DNA of 64,000 bases from Candidatus Rubneribacter avistercoris. Its GTDB lineage: Bacteria > Actinomycetota > Coriobacteriia > Coriobacteriales > Eggerthellaceae. Positions 46,440 to 57,037 of the stretch are shown piece by piece. Numbering within the stretch: position 1 is the first letter of the stretch; every line of letters starts with the position of its first letter. Location of the stretch: contig DXCU01000030.1 of the NCBI GenBank assembly GCA_019115845.1, positions 17,307 through 81,306 of the forward strand. The letters are read 5' to 3'. Under the pieces are notes generated by a model. That model worked only from the letters and a program-made list of their open reading frames with translations, had not been told where the DNA came from and did no database searches. A program made the position numbers and the translations under genes.

Positions 46440-47926
46440 GCACGTCCGTTTTTCCCGGTCAGCGTCCCGACCGCCCGGAGGAGGAGTGCGCCGTCTTCGG
46501 CGTGTTCGCTCCGGGCGAGGACGTGGCGCGCATGGCGTGCTTCGGGCTGCAGGCGCTGCAGCATCGCGGCCAGGAGAGCGCCGGCATCGCCGTGGGAGAC
46601 GGCGAGACGGTGCTGGCGGCGAAGGATTTGGGCCTGGTCACGCAGGTGTTCGACGAGGCCACGCTGGCCGCGCTCGAGGGTTTCGTGGCTGTGGGGCACG
46701 CGCGCTACTCCACCAGCGGCGGCGCGGCCTCGTGGGAGGCGGCCCAGCCGCACATCTCGGCCATCGACGACGTGCTGATAGCGCTCGCGCACAACGGCAC
46801 GCTCGTGAACACGAACGCGCTGCGGGCGCGGCTTGCGCGCGACGGCGTGCAGCTGCGCGCCGGCACCGACAGCGAGGCCGCGGCGAAGCTCATCGGCCAG
46901 GTGACGCAGGAGACGCACCATCTGCGCAACGGCATCCGGCATGCGATGGAGGCGATGGAGGGCGCTTATGCCATGGTGCTGGCCAGCCCCGATGCGCTCT
47001 ACGCGTTTCGCGATCCCAACGGCATCCGCCCGCTGTGCATCGGCGAGCTGGCGTCGGGCCGCGGTTGGGTGGTGTCCTCGGAGACGTGCGGGCTCGACAT
47101 CGTGGGCGCGACGTACGTGCGCGACGTCAAACCGGGGGAGATCGTGCGGTTCAGCGCCGAGGGCGTGCATTCCGAGCAGGGCGTTGCCGCCGGAAGGCGC
47201 GCCTCGTGCATATTCGAGTACGTGTACTTCGCCCGCCCCGACAGCGTGATCGACGGGCAAAGCGTCTACCAGGCCCGGCGCTCCATGGGGCGCATCCTCG
47301 CGCAGGAGGCGCCCGCGGAGGCCGATCTGGTGTTAGGCGTGCCCGACTCGGGCGTGCCCTCGGCGCTCGGCTTCGCCTTCGAAAGCGGCATCCCGTACGC
47401 GGACGGCATCGTGAAGAACCGCTACGTGGGCCGCACGTTCATCGAGCCGACGCAGGCCATGCGCCAGCTGGGCATCCGCCTGAAGCTCAACCCGCTGCCG
47501 TCGGTCATCGCCGGCAAGCGGCTCGTGGTCATAGACGACAGCATCGTGCGCGGCAACACCTCCAAAAAGCTTGTGCAGATGCTGCGCGACGCGGGCGCGG
47601 CCGAGGTGCACCTGCGCATCGTGAGTCCCGAGGTGCTGTGGCCGTGCTTCTACGGCATCGACACCGACACGCGCGACCAGCTGATCGCCGCGAACATGGG
47701 GCTGGACGAGATGAACGCATGGATAGGCTCGGACTCGCTTGCGTTCATATCGCTTGAGGGATTGCGGGCCGCCGTGCCCGATGCGCGGCACCAAGGCTTC
47801 TGCGACGCCTGCTTCACGGGGGACTACCCGGTGGACATCCCCGAGGCGCTGGCGGCAAGGAGCTTTCGCACCAAGAAGGAGTTCGAGGACGTGTACGCCC
47901 AGAGCGCCGGGGGAACCGACGCGTAA
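46436..47926 (+). CDS. purF: amidophosphoribosyltransferase
   Basis: 496 aa. First step of purine synthesis: PRPP plus glutamine to phosphoribosylamine. A 17-residue propeptide precedes the N-terminal nucleophile Cys18 (EEECAVFGVF). LQHRGQESAGI follows, and the PRPP loop is VVIDDSIVRGNTSKK. The start overlaps the sortase stop (ATGA). purM follows 15 bp on. Confidence 0.98.
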   Translation: MSTSVFPGQRPDRPEEECAVFGVFAPGEDVARMACFGLQALQHRGQESAGIAVGDGETVLAAKDLGLVTQVFDEATLAALEGFVAVGHARYSTSGGAASWEAAQPHISAIDDVLIALAHNGTLVNTNALRARLARDGVQLRAGTDSEAAAKLIGQVTQETHHLRNGIRHAMEAMEGAYAMVLASPDALYAFRDPNGIRPLCIGELASGRGWVVSSETCGLDIVGATYVRDVKPGEIVRFSAEGVHSEQGVAAGRRASCIFEYVYFARPDSVIDGQSVYQARRSMGRILAQEAPAEADLVLGVPDSGVPSALGFAFESGIPYADGIVKNRYVGRTFIEPTQAMRQLGIRLKLNPLPSVIAGKRLVVIDDSIVRGNTSKKLVQMLRDAGAAEVHLRIVSPEVLWPCFYGIDTDTRDQLIAANMGLDEMNAWIGSDSLAFISLEGLRAAVPDARHQGFCDACFTGDYPVDIPEALAARSFRTKKEFEDVYAQSAGGTDA

Positions 47927-47941
47927 ACGCAAGGAGAGAGC

Positions 47942-49084
47942 ATGACCGACGCAACGACCGCCAACCAGGGCCGCACCGACGCCCCTCATATGCCCAGCTG
48001 GATGGACGAGGACGCCGTCACGTACGCGCAGGCGGGCGTGGACACCGCCGAGGGCGCGCGCGCCGTGGAGGCCATCAAGGACGTGGTGCACGACACGTAC
48101 CGCCCCGAGGTGGTGGGCGACATCGGCGGTTTCGGCGGCCTGTTCTCCATCGCGGCGGCCAAGGACATGGCCGATCCGCTTTTGGTGAGCGGTACCGACG
48201 GCGTGGGCACGAAGCTCAAAGTGGCCCAGATGGCCGGCAAGCACGACACGGTGGGCATCGACCTGGTGGCCATGTGCGCCAACGACATCCTGGCCACGGG
48301 CGCCGAGCCGCTGTTCTTCTTGGACTACGTGGCTATCGGCAAGCTCAAGGCCGAGGCCGTGGCCGAGATCGTGGCGGGCATCGGCGAGGGCTGCAAGCAG
48401 GCGGGCTGCGCGCTCGTCGGCGGCGAGATGGCCGAGCACCCCGGCGTGATGGATCCGGACGACTACGACCTGTCCGGCTTCTGCGTTGGTGTGGTCGATC
48501 GGCCGCGCATGCTTGATCCGGAGAGCGTGCGCGAGGGCGACGTGCTCATCGGCATGGCGTCGAGCGGCCTGCACTCCAACGGCTACTCGCTTGCGCGCAA
48601 GGTGTGCGTGGAGGGCATCACCCACTACGAGCTGCGCATCGCGCGCGAGGAGCTGGGCGGCGAGAGCCTTCAAGAGGCGCTTTTGGCTCCCACGCGCATC
48701 TACGTGAAGCCGGTGCGCGCCGTGCTGGATGCATGCCCCGGGGCCGTGCGCTCGCTTGCGCATATCACGGGCGGCGGCATCACCGAGAACCTGAACCGCG
48801 CGCTGGGCGCGGGCGTGGATGCCGAGGTCGATCTGGGCACGTGGCCCGTGCCGGCCATCGCCTCCTACGTGTGCGCCGCCGCGCACCTTGGCGAGGCCGA
48901 GGCGCTCAAAACCTTCAACATGGGCTTGGGCATGGTGCTCATCGTGGACCCCGCGCGCGCCGACGAGGTGGAGGCTGCCTTGGCCGAGGCGGGCGAGGCC
49001 ACGTACCGCGTGGGCCGCATTGTGGCGGGCGCGGGCGAGGTGCGCTACGCGAACGAGGGTGCGCTCTACGGCTACGAGGGGTAG
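47942..49084 (+). CDS. purM: phosphoribosylformylglycinamidine cyclo-ligase
   Basis: 380 aa. AIR synthetase motifs: TYAQAGVDTAEGARAVE, DPLLVSGTDGVGTKLKVAQM, TVGIDLVAMCANDILATGAE and GLHSNGYSLAR. It closes the imidazole ring of AIR using ATP. It starts behind AAGGAGAG. A hairpin terminator follows and the pur cluster is then interrupted by an ATPase. Confidence 0.98.
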   Translation: MTDATTANQGRTDAPHMPSWMDEDAVTYAQAGVDTAEGARAVEAIKDVVHDTYRPEVVGDIGGFGGLFSIAAAKDMADPLLVSGTDGVGTKLKVAQMAGKHDTVGIDLVAMCANDILATGAEPLFFLDYVAIGKLKAEAVAEIVAGIGEGCKQAGCALVGGEMAEHPGVMDPDDYDLSGFCVGVVDRPRMLDPESVREGDVLIGMASSGLHSNGYSLARKVCVEGITHYELRIAREELGGESLQEALLAPTRIYVKPVRAVLDACPGAVRSLAHITGGGITENLNRALGAGVDAEVDLGTWPVPAIASYVCAAAHLGEAEALKTFNMGLGMVLIVDPARADEVEAALAEAGEATYRVGRIVAGAGEVRYANEGALYGYEG

Positions 49085-49110
49085 GGCGAAAAGGCAGACC
49101 GCTCGCGAAC

Positions 49111-49147
49111 GAAGGTTCCCCAGGCGTTGTTCGGGGAACCTTCGTCT
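49111..49147 (+). terminator. terminator after purM
   Basis: Perfect 11-bp stem (49111-49121 with 49133-49143), 11-nt loop, then GTCTT. It would separate purF-purM from purN, xdhC-like and purH. Confidence 0.7.
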
Positions 49148-49291
49148 TAAGGGCCAAAATTGCGCTGATGCGGTGTCGCATTTCTCCTATAAAGATGATC
49201 GTTCTTCATCATTTTACCTGATAGATTGAAAAGACAAAGAAAACAAAAAATGACAAAAGAAACAAAACGGAGTGCATCAATCGCGGTATAC

Positions 49292-49344
49292 TTCAAAAAA
49301 TGCAAAAGATTTCAAAAATTGCAAAGGGTTTCAAAAAATGCAAA
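49292..49344. repeat. three direct repeats, 19-bp period
   Basis: TTCAAAAAATGCAAA at 49292, TTCAAAAATTGCAAA at 49311, TTCAAAAAATGCAAA at 49330. They lie just upstream of the ATPase at 49390. Candidate operator array. Confidence 0.85.
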
Positions 49345-49389
49345 ACAGACGCCAAAGCGCGTTCTTCTACTTGAGTGAAGGAGGTTGAT

Positions 49390-50529
49390 GTGTCTCAGTT
49401 GCGTAATCCGTTCACTCCTAGTTTTGGGCAAGTTCCTCCCTATTTAGCTGGTCGATCTCGCATCATTGATGATATGGAGCGAGCGTTTGATCGGGGACCG
49501 GGCGACCCGAATCTTTCGACCATTCTTGTAGGTGCCCGCGGCACAGGTAAAACGGCGCTCCTTTCGTATTTGGCCGAGATAGCGCTTAGTCGGGGGTGGG
49601 TGGCGGCGAGCGTGACGGCCGAAGAGGGGATGCTTGAGGACATTCTTGAGCGTGCGGCCGAAGCGGGTAGCCAGTTTATTTCGTCTGGGGGAAATGCTCG
49701 TGTAACGGGGGTTTCTATCGGTCAGATATTTGAAATGACCTGGGAATACGAGGACGAGGGGCGCGGTAATTGGCGCACGCGCATGAATCGTCTCCTTGAT
49801 GAGCTTGATCGGTATGGAGTAGGTCTTTTGATCACGGTAGACGAGGTGCGCGCCGATGTTGATGAGATGATCAAGCTTGCGTCTGTGTACCAGCATTTTG
49901 TTCGTGAAGGTCGTCGTGTTTCCCTTGTTATGGCAGGATTGCCAGGAAACGTATCATCCCTGATCAGTGATGATACGGTCTCTTTTCTTCGTCGCGCATT
50001 CAAGCATCGGCTTGGTCGCATTGCAGATTATGAGGTGGAAGATGCACTGCGCAAGACGGTGGAAGAGGGTGGTCGACGTATCGATGACAAGGGACTCTCG
50101 ATGGCGGTGGAAGCAATCGATGGATTTCCTTATCTCATGCAGCTTGTTGGCTATCGAGCGTGGGATCAGCATCCCGAAACTGATGCTATATCTCAGGAGG
50201 ATGTGGCAAATGCCGTGGCTCTCGCGCGTCTTGAAATGGAGGATCGCATCCTCGAGGCGACATTCTATGAGCTGTCTGAAGGTGACAAACGCGTTCTCTC
50301 GGCTATGCTTGCCGATGGCGAGGTGAGCCGCATGACCGATATCGCTGCGCGTATTGGAGAGAACAGCGGTTATGTGAGCGTTTATAAAAACCGTCTCGTC
50401 GAGGCTGGTGTGGTTGCAGAAAAGGGTCGTGGCATACTAGCGTTTGACATGCCGGGATTGCGAGAATATCTCGGCAAGAAGTTGCCTGTTTCGGAAGATG
50501 CAGACGGAAGTGGCAGAGAGAATATATGA
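49390..50529 (+). CDS. orphan P-loop ATPase with C-terminal winged helix, inserted in pur cluster
   Basis: 379 aa, relative of the ATPase at 19758. It starts with NPFTPSFGQVPPYLAGR; Walker A GARGTGKT; Walker B GLLITVDEVRAD; LVMAGLPGNV; and a winged-helix-like end (RMTDIAARIGENSGYVSV). GTG at 49390 follows AAGGAGG; a GTG at 49375 lies before that site. It is lower in GC than the pur genes and sits between purM and purN, 10 bp before purN, so it looks like cargo dropped into the operon. It may now supply purN's upstream transcription. Role unknown. Confidence 0.75.
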   Translation: MSQLRNPFTPSFGQVPPYLAGRSRIIDDMERAFDRGPGDPNLSTILVGARGTGKTALLSYLAEIALSRGWVAASVTAEEGMLEDILERAAEAGSQFISSGGNARVTGVSIGQIFEMTWEYEDEGRGNWRTRMNRLLDELDRYGVGLLITVDEVRADVDEMIKLASVYQHFVREGRRVSLVMAGLPGNVSSLISDDTVSFLRRAFKHRLGRIADYEVEDALRKTVEEGGRRIDDKGLSMAVEAIDGFPYLMQLVGYRAWDQHPETDAISQEDVANAVALARLEMEDRILEATFYELSEGDKRVLSAMLADGEVSRMTDIAARIGENSGYVSVYKNRLVEAGVVAEKGRGILAFDMPGLREYLGKKLPVSEDADGSGRENI

Positions 50530-50539
50530 GGGAGGACGC

Positions 50540-51154
50540 ATGGGTGAGCCGTTGAAAATAGGGGTGCTGCTTTCCGGCAGCGGGACGAACCTGCAGGCAA
50601 TCCTTGACGCGGTGCGTAATGAGGGACTGCCGGTGGAGGTGGTCCTTGCGGTGTCGTCGCGGCCGGATGCGTACGGCATCGAGCGTGCGCAAGCGGCGGG
50701 CATTCCGACGCTTGTCATGAACCGCGAGCTGTACGCCGACCCGCTGGCCGCCGACGCGCGCATTGCGGGCGCCCTGCGCGAAGCGGGCGCGGAGTACGTG
50801 GTCATGGCAGGCTACATGCGCAAGGTGACGCCCGTGATGTTGGACGCGTTCCCCGACCGCGTGCTCAACCTGCACCCCGCGTTGCTGCCCTCGTTCAAGG
50901 GCGCGCACGCCATTGCCGACGCCTACGATGCAGGCGTGAAGGTGACGGGCGTGACCGTCCATTTCGCGAACGAGGATTACGACAAGGGGCCCATCGTGGC
51001 GCAACGCGCTGTGGAGGTGCGCGAGGGCGATGCCCTTGAGGACTTGGAGGCGCGCATCCACGAGGTGGAGCACGAGCTGTATCCGTACGTGCTGCGCCTT
51101 GTGGCCGAAGGCCGCGTGACCGTCGGCGACGACAGGAAGGTGCGTATCGCATGA
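50540..51154 (+). CDS. purN: phosphoribosylglycinamide formyltransferase 1
   Basis: 204 aa. GART motifs: IGVLLSGSGTNLQAILDAV at the N-terminus, and the catalytic Asn-His region VLNLHPALLPSFKGAHAI with VHFANEDYDKGPIVAQ (Asp). It formylates GAR using 10-formyl-THF. The ATG follows GAGGGAGGA. Its stop overlaps the next start by four bases. Confidence 0.98.
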   Translation: MGEPLKIGVLLSGSGTNLQAILDAVRNEGLPVEVVLAVSSRPDAYGIERAQAAGIPTLVMNRELYADPLAADARIAGALREAGAEYVVMAGYMRKVTPVMLDAFPDRVLNLHPALLPSFKGAHAIADAYDAGVKVTGVTVHFANEDYDKGPIVAQRAVEVREGDALEDLEARIHEVEHELYPYVLRLVAEGRVTVGDDRKVRIA

Positions 51155-52143
51155 TCAGGGAAACGCTGGAGGGCATTGTCGCCGACCTCGAGGCCGGCCG
51201 CGCGCCCGCGCTCGCCCCGGACGACTTTCCCTGCTTCGCGCCCGCGGCGCTCGAGGGCAACGAGCATGTGGGGCCGGCGTACCTCGACGTCATCGCTGCC
51301 AGCCTGACCGCAGCCGACATCCCCACGTTCAAGCGTGCCCTGCGCGCGCTGGACGAGGGCGACCTCGCGTGGATCGGCTTCAAGATCGTCTACGATGCGG
51401 ATGAGGCCGTTCGCAACACCGACAACGAGGTGACGAAGAAGTACGGCGATGCGGGCTCTGCCGACGGGGAGCCGCTCGTGTTCTTCTGCAACGACGCGAA
51501 GGAGATCGTGGCCTCGCGCGAGCCGAGTCCGCGCGACGTGTTCCAGATGAAGGACGTCACGCGCGGGCCGAGCATGCACAACGAGCAGTTCGAGGGCCTC
51601 ACCTGGCTGTCCGTTCCGCTGTTCGAAGCGGTGCGCGTGTGGCTGCTGGGTGCGTCGGACGCGGCGAGCGAGGTGGCGGCGCTTGCCGCGCACGTGGGCT
51701 TTGAGGTGACGGTGGTGGACTACGACCCTGCCTACGTGAGCGAGGCGCGCTTCCCGGATGCCGAGCGCATCGTGCTTGAAGGCGGGAGCTTTGACGGGCT
51801 GGCCGATTTTGCCTGCGCGCCCGAGGACTACGTGTGCGTGCTCACGCGCGGCCACATGTTCGACCCCGAGGGCTGCGTGTGGGCCACGCGGCACGGCGCG
51901 CATTACGTGGGCATGATGGGCTGCGCGGGCAAGAACGACCGCGTGCACGACCTGGTGCTGGACGCAGGCGCCACCGAGGAGGACTGGGAGTGCGTCAAGC
52001 GCCCCATCGGTTTGAAGTTCGGCGCCAAGACGCCCGCCGAGCTGGCGATAGCGATTGTCGCCGAGCTGGTGGATGTGCGCTATCGTCAGCGTTACAGCGC
52101 GGAAGCGCGCGAGCGTCACGAGAAGAGTCTCGGCCGGGAGTAA
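51151..52143 (+). CDS. XdhC-family protein (Rossmann domain)
   Basis: 330 aa. The C-terminal half fits XdhC/CoxI: WLLGASDAASEVAALAAHVG (nucleotide fold), VTVVDYDPAYVSEARFPDA, VCVLTRGHMFDPEGC and HYVGMMGCAGKNDRV. XdhC helps insert a sulfurated molybdenum cofactor into xanthine dehydrogenase-type enzymes. The N-terminal ~140 residues do not show the usual XdhC Cys motif by eye. No dehydrogenase is nearby; it sits inside the pur operon, overlapping purN. A link between purine flux and a xanthine dehydrogenase elsewhere is plausible but inferred. Confidence 0.82.
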   Translation: MIRETLEGIVADLEAGRAPALAPDDFPCFAPAALEGNEHVGPAYLDVIAASLTAADIPTFKRALRALDEGDLAWIGFKIVYDADEAVRNTDNEVTKKYGDAGSADGEPLVFFCNDAKEIVASREPSPRDVFQMKDVTRGPSMHNEQFEGLTWLSVPLFEAVRVWLLGASDAASEVAALAAHVGFEVTVVDYDPAYVSEARFPDAERIVLEGGSFDGLADFACAPEDYVCVLTRGHMFDPEGCVWATRHGAHYVGMMGCAGKNDRVHDLVLDAGATEEDWECVKRPIGLKFGAKTPAELAIAIVAELVDVRYRQRYSAEARERHEKSLGRE

Positions 52144-52392
52144 GGCTGCCTGGCCCGCTGGGCGGCGTCGCGCCAGGCTGCGCGGCCATTGCGAGCGGCG
52201 TTGCGCGGCGACGGGCGCGCTGCCCTTGCCGTTTCCGCCGCCTGCCGAACGGCCGGCAGAGGCGGCCTATGCGACGGCGTGCGGCGGGCTGCGCGGGTTC
52301 ATAATGGAAGCGTTGTGCGTTGGAGCGGCCAGCGCGGGAACGCGGCGTCGCCTTGCGGGCGCCGTCGCCGAGAGGAAAGGATGTAAGACCAT

Positions 52393-53976
<1,584 letters not shown>

Positions 53977-54021
53977 GGTCCGCGTGGGCGGGGCCTCTTG
54001 CGCTCCGTCCGCCTTCTTGCC

Positions 54022-54057
54022 ATGCGAAACGGGCGCCGCGCGGCGCCCGTTTCGCAT
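54022..54057 (+). terminator. long hairpin after purH
   Basis: Perfect 17-bp stem with a 2-nt centre (54022-54038 with 54041-54057). No long U-run follows the full stem, but GTTT lies inside its right arm, so a shorter stem with a T-run could also act. Confidence 0.6.
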
Positions 54058-54089
54058 CCGGCATCCTTTCGCCGTTTGGGCCTCTTGCG

Positions 54090-54133
54090 CTCCCCCTTCG
54101 CCTCGCCGACACGTTGGCGAGGCGAAGGGGGAG
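54090..54133. repeat. second long inverted repeat before the membrane operon
   Basis: Perfect 18-bp arms (54090-54107 and 54116-54133) around 8 nt. The sequence GGGCCTCTTGCGCTCC occurs at about 53993 and again just before this hairpin, so the purH tail region carries a partial duplication. Confidence 0.7.
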
Positions 54134-54203
54134 GGCGGACCTGTCAGCCGAAGCGCCGTGCTATACTAGGTTCCTCTGATCATCGTTCGCGGAAAGGGCT
54201 CCC

Positions 54204-55865
54204 TTGAAGAAGGCGCTGTTGCTGGTTCTTGGCATAGTCACGGTATGCTTCCTCATCGCGAACGCCGACTACCTCTCGACCTTCCTCGACACGTTAAAGA
54301 CCGGCGCGCTCGTGCCCCTCGCGATGGCCGTCGTCCTCATGCTGGCGCGGCACTTCGTGCAGGCGGCCTCCTACAACGCGGCGTTCGAGGCGGTGGGGCA
54401 TGCGACCGGCTTCTGGCACAACGTCGTGCTCATCTTCTCGCTCGTGTTCATCAACACGTTCTGCCTGTTCTCGGGCGCCACGGGGGTGGCGTTCATCATC
54501 GACGACGCGCATCGGAGGGGCTGCGACGCCGGGCAGTCCACCTCAGGCGCCATCCTCTCCCAGATCGGCTATTTCGCGGCCATCTTGGTGATCTCCGTCA
54601 TAGGGTTTCTGACCATGCTCGTCTCGGGCAGCATGAACACGCTGTTTCTGGCCGGGGGCCTGGCCCTTGCGGCGGTGCTTGCCGTGCTGTCGAGCATGTT
54701 CGTGGTGGGCTACCGCGCCCCCCGCGTCCTGTTCCGCGTGTTTTTGGCTGTCGAGGCGCTGATCAACAAGGTGATTGGCCTGCTGGGACGGCGCCTCAAG
54801 CCGGGATGGGGGCGCAAGACGGCCGGTTCGTTCGCCAACTCGGCCGCCATCTTGGCCAAGAACCCGCAGGGCACGCTCGTCACGGTGGCTTACGCGTCGT
54901 TTTCTGCCATCCTCAACATGGCGTGCCTGGTGGCCATAGGCTACGCGTTTGGCTTCGAGCACGTCTCGGCGTTGGTGGCGGCGTTCTCCGTGGCGGCCAT
55001 CTCGGTCATTTTGAGCCCCACGCCGCAGGGCGTGGGCGTGGTGGAGGCCGCCATCGCCGCCATCCTCACGGCACACGGTTGCTCGCTGGCCACCGCCACG
55101 GCCATCGCGCTCGTGTACCGCGGCATCATGTTCTGGGTGCCGTTTTGCATCGGAGCGCTCCTGCTGTCGCAATCCGGCTTCTTCGCCGACAAGCGCGATC
55201 CGTCGCAGGAGCGGCGCGCCAAGGACACCGCTTGGATCTCCGGCACGCTCGTGCTGGCGGTCGGCCTGGTGAACCTGGGGTTGGCGCTGGTGCCCCAGAC
55301 GTTTCGGCCGTTCACGGTGCTGACGGAGTGGATTGACATGGGCGGTCTGCTCGTCGGTCCCGCGCTTGTGGCGGTCAGCGCGCTGCTCGTCGTGCTGGCG
55401 GTGGGCCTCATCCTGCGCTTCCGCACGGCCTGGGCGCTTTCGGTGGGCGCGCTCGTGCTGCTGGCGGGCGGGGAGTTCCTGTTCGTCAACACCTGGCAGG
55501 TGGCTATGGCCGCCGTGGCGCTGGTGCTGTGGTTGTTCTGGAAGCGCGACGCGTTCGACCGGCCCGTCGCGTTCCGGGAGGGCGCGTCCCGCCTGACCGG
55601 GGAGCTTGAAGAGCTTCTCGGTCGGCTGCGCGCATGGCGCCGGCGGCGCGGGGGGCCGGCTCCGAAGGGCGGCGCGGGCCGCCGCGCGTTCGGGGCGGAC
55701 GCGCGGCGGAAAACGGGTTGGGAACGGCAGGCTGAAAACGGCGCGGAGATTCGCCGGGAAGCCGGTCTGGAGGGTATACTGTCCTTCGACGACGAAGGGG
55801 CCGCGCTTGCGGTCCCCGGGCCGGCCGCGCAGGGCGCGCCCGCGAAGGAGGATCCGAACCCATGA
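54204..55865 (+). CDS. UPF0104 / LPG-synthase-TM family membrane protein
   Basis: 553 aa with about twelve hydrophobic segments. The first ~320 residues follow the UPF0104 family (flippase-like membrane half of lysyl-phosphatidylglycerol synthase): HFVQAASYNAAFEAVG, SATPQGVGV-like LSPTPQGVGVVEAAI, and ALVYRGIMFWVPF. Extra membrane helices and a charged, disordered tail follow; no aminoacyl-transferase domain is present. TTG start behind GGAAAGGG. It overlaps the ATP-grasp gene by four bases and has a paralogue at 57038. Inference: transport or modification of an envelope lipid made by the ATP-grasp enzyme. Confidence 0.82.
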   Translation: MKKALLLVLGIVTVCFLIANADYLSTFLDTLKTGALVPLAMAVVLMLARHFVQAASYNAAFEAVGHATGFWHNVVLIFSLVFINTFCLFSGATGVAFIIDDAHRRGCDAGQSTSGAILSQIGYFAAILVISVIGFLTMLVSGSMNTLFLAGGLALAAVLAVLSSMFVVGYRAPRVLFRVFLAVEALINKVIGLLGRRLKPGWGRKTAGSFANSAAILAKNPQGTLVTVAYASFSAILNMACLVAIGYAFGFEHVSALVAAFSVAAISVILSPTPQGVGVVEAAIAAILTAHGCSLATATAIALVYRGIMFWVPFCIGALLLSQSGFFADKRDPSQERRAKDTAWISGTLVLAVGLVNLGLALVPQTFRPFTVLTEWIDMGGLLVGPALVAVSALLVVLAVGLILRFRTAWALSVGALVLLAGGEFLFVNTWQVAMAAVALVLWLFWKRDAFDRPVAFREGASRLTGELEELLGRLRAWRRRRGGPAPKGGAGRRAFGADARRKTGWERQAENGAEIRREAGLEGILSFDDEGAALAVPGPAAQGAPAKEDPNP

Positions 55866-57010
55866 TAGTGCTCGAAGAGCCGTACGCGTCCGAGCCGCTG
55901 CTCTCGTGGCTCGCGTCCTCGCGCCATCCCGTGCTCGACAACGAATTCGCCCGCTCCTGCGCGCGCGACGGCGCGCTCAACCTGGTTGCGGCCAAGGAGG
56001 CTGCGCGCCGCATCGAGGAGGGCGAGCGGGTGTGCACGAACTCCGAGAACGCGCTTTCGTGGGTGGCGGCCAACGTGCGCGACGAGGAACTGACGCGCGC
56101 CATCGGGCTGTTCAAGGACAAGGCGGCCATGCGCCGGGCGCTCGCCCCGCTCTCCCCCGGCCTGTTCTTCCGGACATGCTCGGCCGAGGAGCTGTTCGAC
56201 CTCGACTTTCGCGAGCTTGAGCCGCCGTTTGTGCTCAAGCCCTCCGTCGGCTTCTGCAGCATGGGCGTGCACGCCGTGGAAAGCCGCGAGGAGTGGGAGC
56301 GTGCGCTTGCCGACATCCGGCGCAGCGCCCGCACCTGGGGCGCCCTGTACCCCGAAAGCGTCATCGGGTCCGAATCGTTCGTTCTGGAGGGCTATGTGGA
56401 CGGGGTCGAATACGCCCTGGACGCCTACTTCGACGAGACGGGGGCCGCGCAGGTGCTCAACGTGCTGCGCCACGATTTCGCCTCGCCCTCCGACACGAGC
56501 GACCGCCTGTACCTGACAAGCCCCGCCATCGTGCGCGAGAACGCGCGGACGATGGCGGCGTGGCTCGACCAAGCCAACGCGCTCGTGGGCGCGCGCAACC
56601 TCCCCGTGCACGTGGAGGTGCGCGTGAAGGACGGGCAGGTGACCCCCATCGAGTTCAACCCGCTGCGCTTCGCCGGCCTAGGCGGCACCGACATCAGCTG
56701 GCATGCCTACGGGTATCGCACCTACGAGGCGTTTTTGGACGGGACGCCGCCGGATTTCGACGCCGCCTTCGCGGGCAAGGACGACAAGGTGTACGCCATG
56801 TCGCTGCTCAACCCTCCCTCCGACGCGACGGGGGGCGAGCGGTTCGACTACGAGGCGTTCGCGAGCCGCTTCTCGCACGTGCTGGAGCTGCGCCCCTTCG
56901 ATGTGCGGCGCGTGGGAAGCTACGGCTTCCTTTTCCTGGAGACCGATCCGTCGACGGCGGGGGAGCTTTCGTTTATCATGCGCACCGACCTGAGGGAGTT
57001 CCTCCGCTAG
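55862..57010 (+). CDS. ATP-grasp domain protein
   Basis: 382 aa. An ATP-grasp layout is visible: FKDKAAMRRALAPLSPGLFF (pre-domain), PPFVLKPSVGFCSMGVHAV (ATP-binding lysine and loop), ESFVLEGYVDGVEYALDAYF (second lysine-side strand), and HVEVRVKDGQVTPIEFNPLR (metal-binding Glu/Asn). Such enzymes join a carboxylate to an amine or thiol using ATP. The C-terminal ~80 residues are separate. Start overlaps the upstream stop (ATGA), and the UPF0104 gene downstream follows after 27 bp, so the three genes act together. Substrate unknown. Confidence 0.85.
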   Translation: MIVLEEPYASEPLLSWLASSRHPVLDNEFARSCARDGALNLVAAKEAARRIEEGERVCTNSENALSWVAANVRDEELTRAIGLFKDKAAMRRALAPLSPGLFFRTCSAEELFDLDFRELEPPFVLKPSVGFCSMGVHAVESREEWERALADIRRSARTWGALYPESVIGSESFVLEGYVDGVEYALDAYFDETGAAQVLNVLRHDFASPSDTSDRLYLTSPAIVRENARTMAAWLDQANALVGARNLPVHVEVRVKDGQVTPIEFNPLRFAGLGGTDISWHAYGYRTYEAFLDGTPPDFDAAFAGKDDKVYAMSLLNPPSDATGGERFDYEAFASRFSHVLELRPFDVRRVGSYGFLFLETDPSTAGELSFIMRTDLREFLR

Positions 57011-57037
57011 GCGGAGGGCGGAAAGGGCGGTCGCAAG

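Larger units (their letters stand above)
49085..49389. other. gap between purM and the intruding ATPase gene
   Basis: No gene. It holds the purM terminator at its left, then a markedly AT-rich stretch (about 49190-49345) with poly-A runs and the 19-bp-period repeats. Composition contrasts sharply with the pur genes. Confidence 0.7.

Noticed and set aside
52381..52386. ATG-TAA start-stop pair before purH as a regulatory mini-frame
   Set aside because: The preceding GGAAAGG abuts it with no spacing, so it is unlikely to be read; probably chance.
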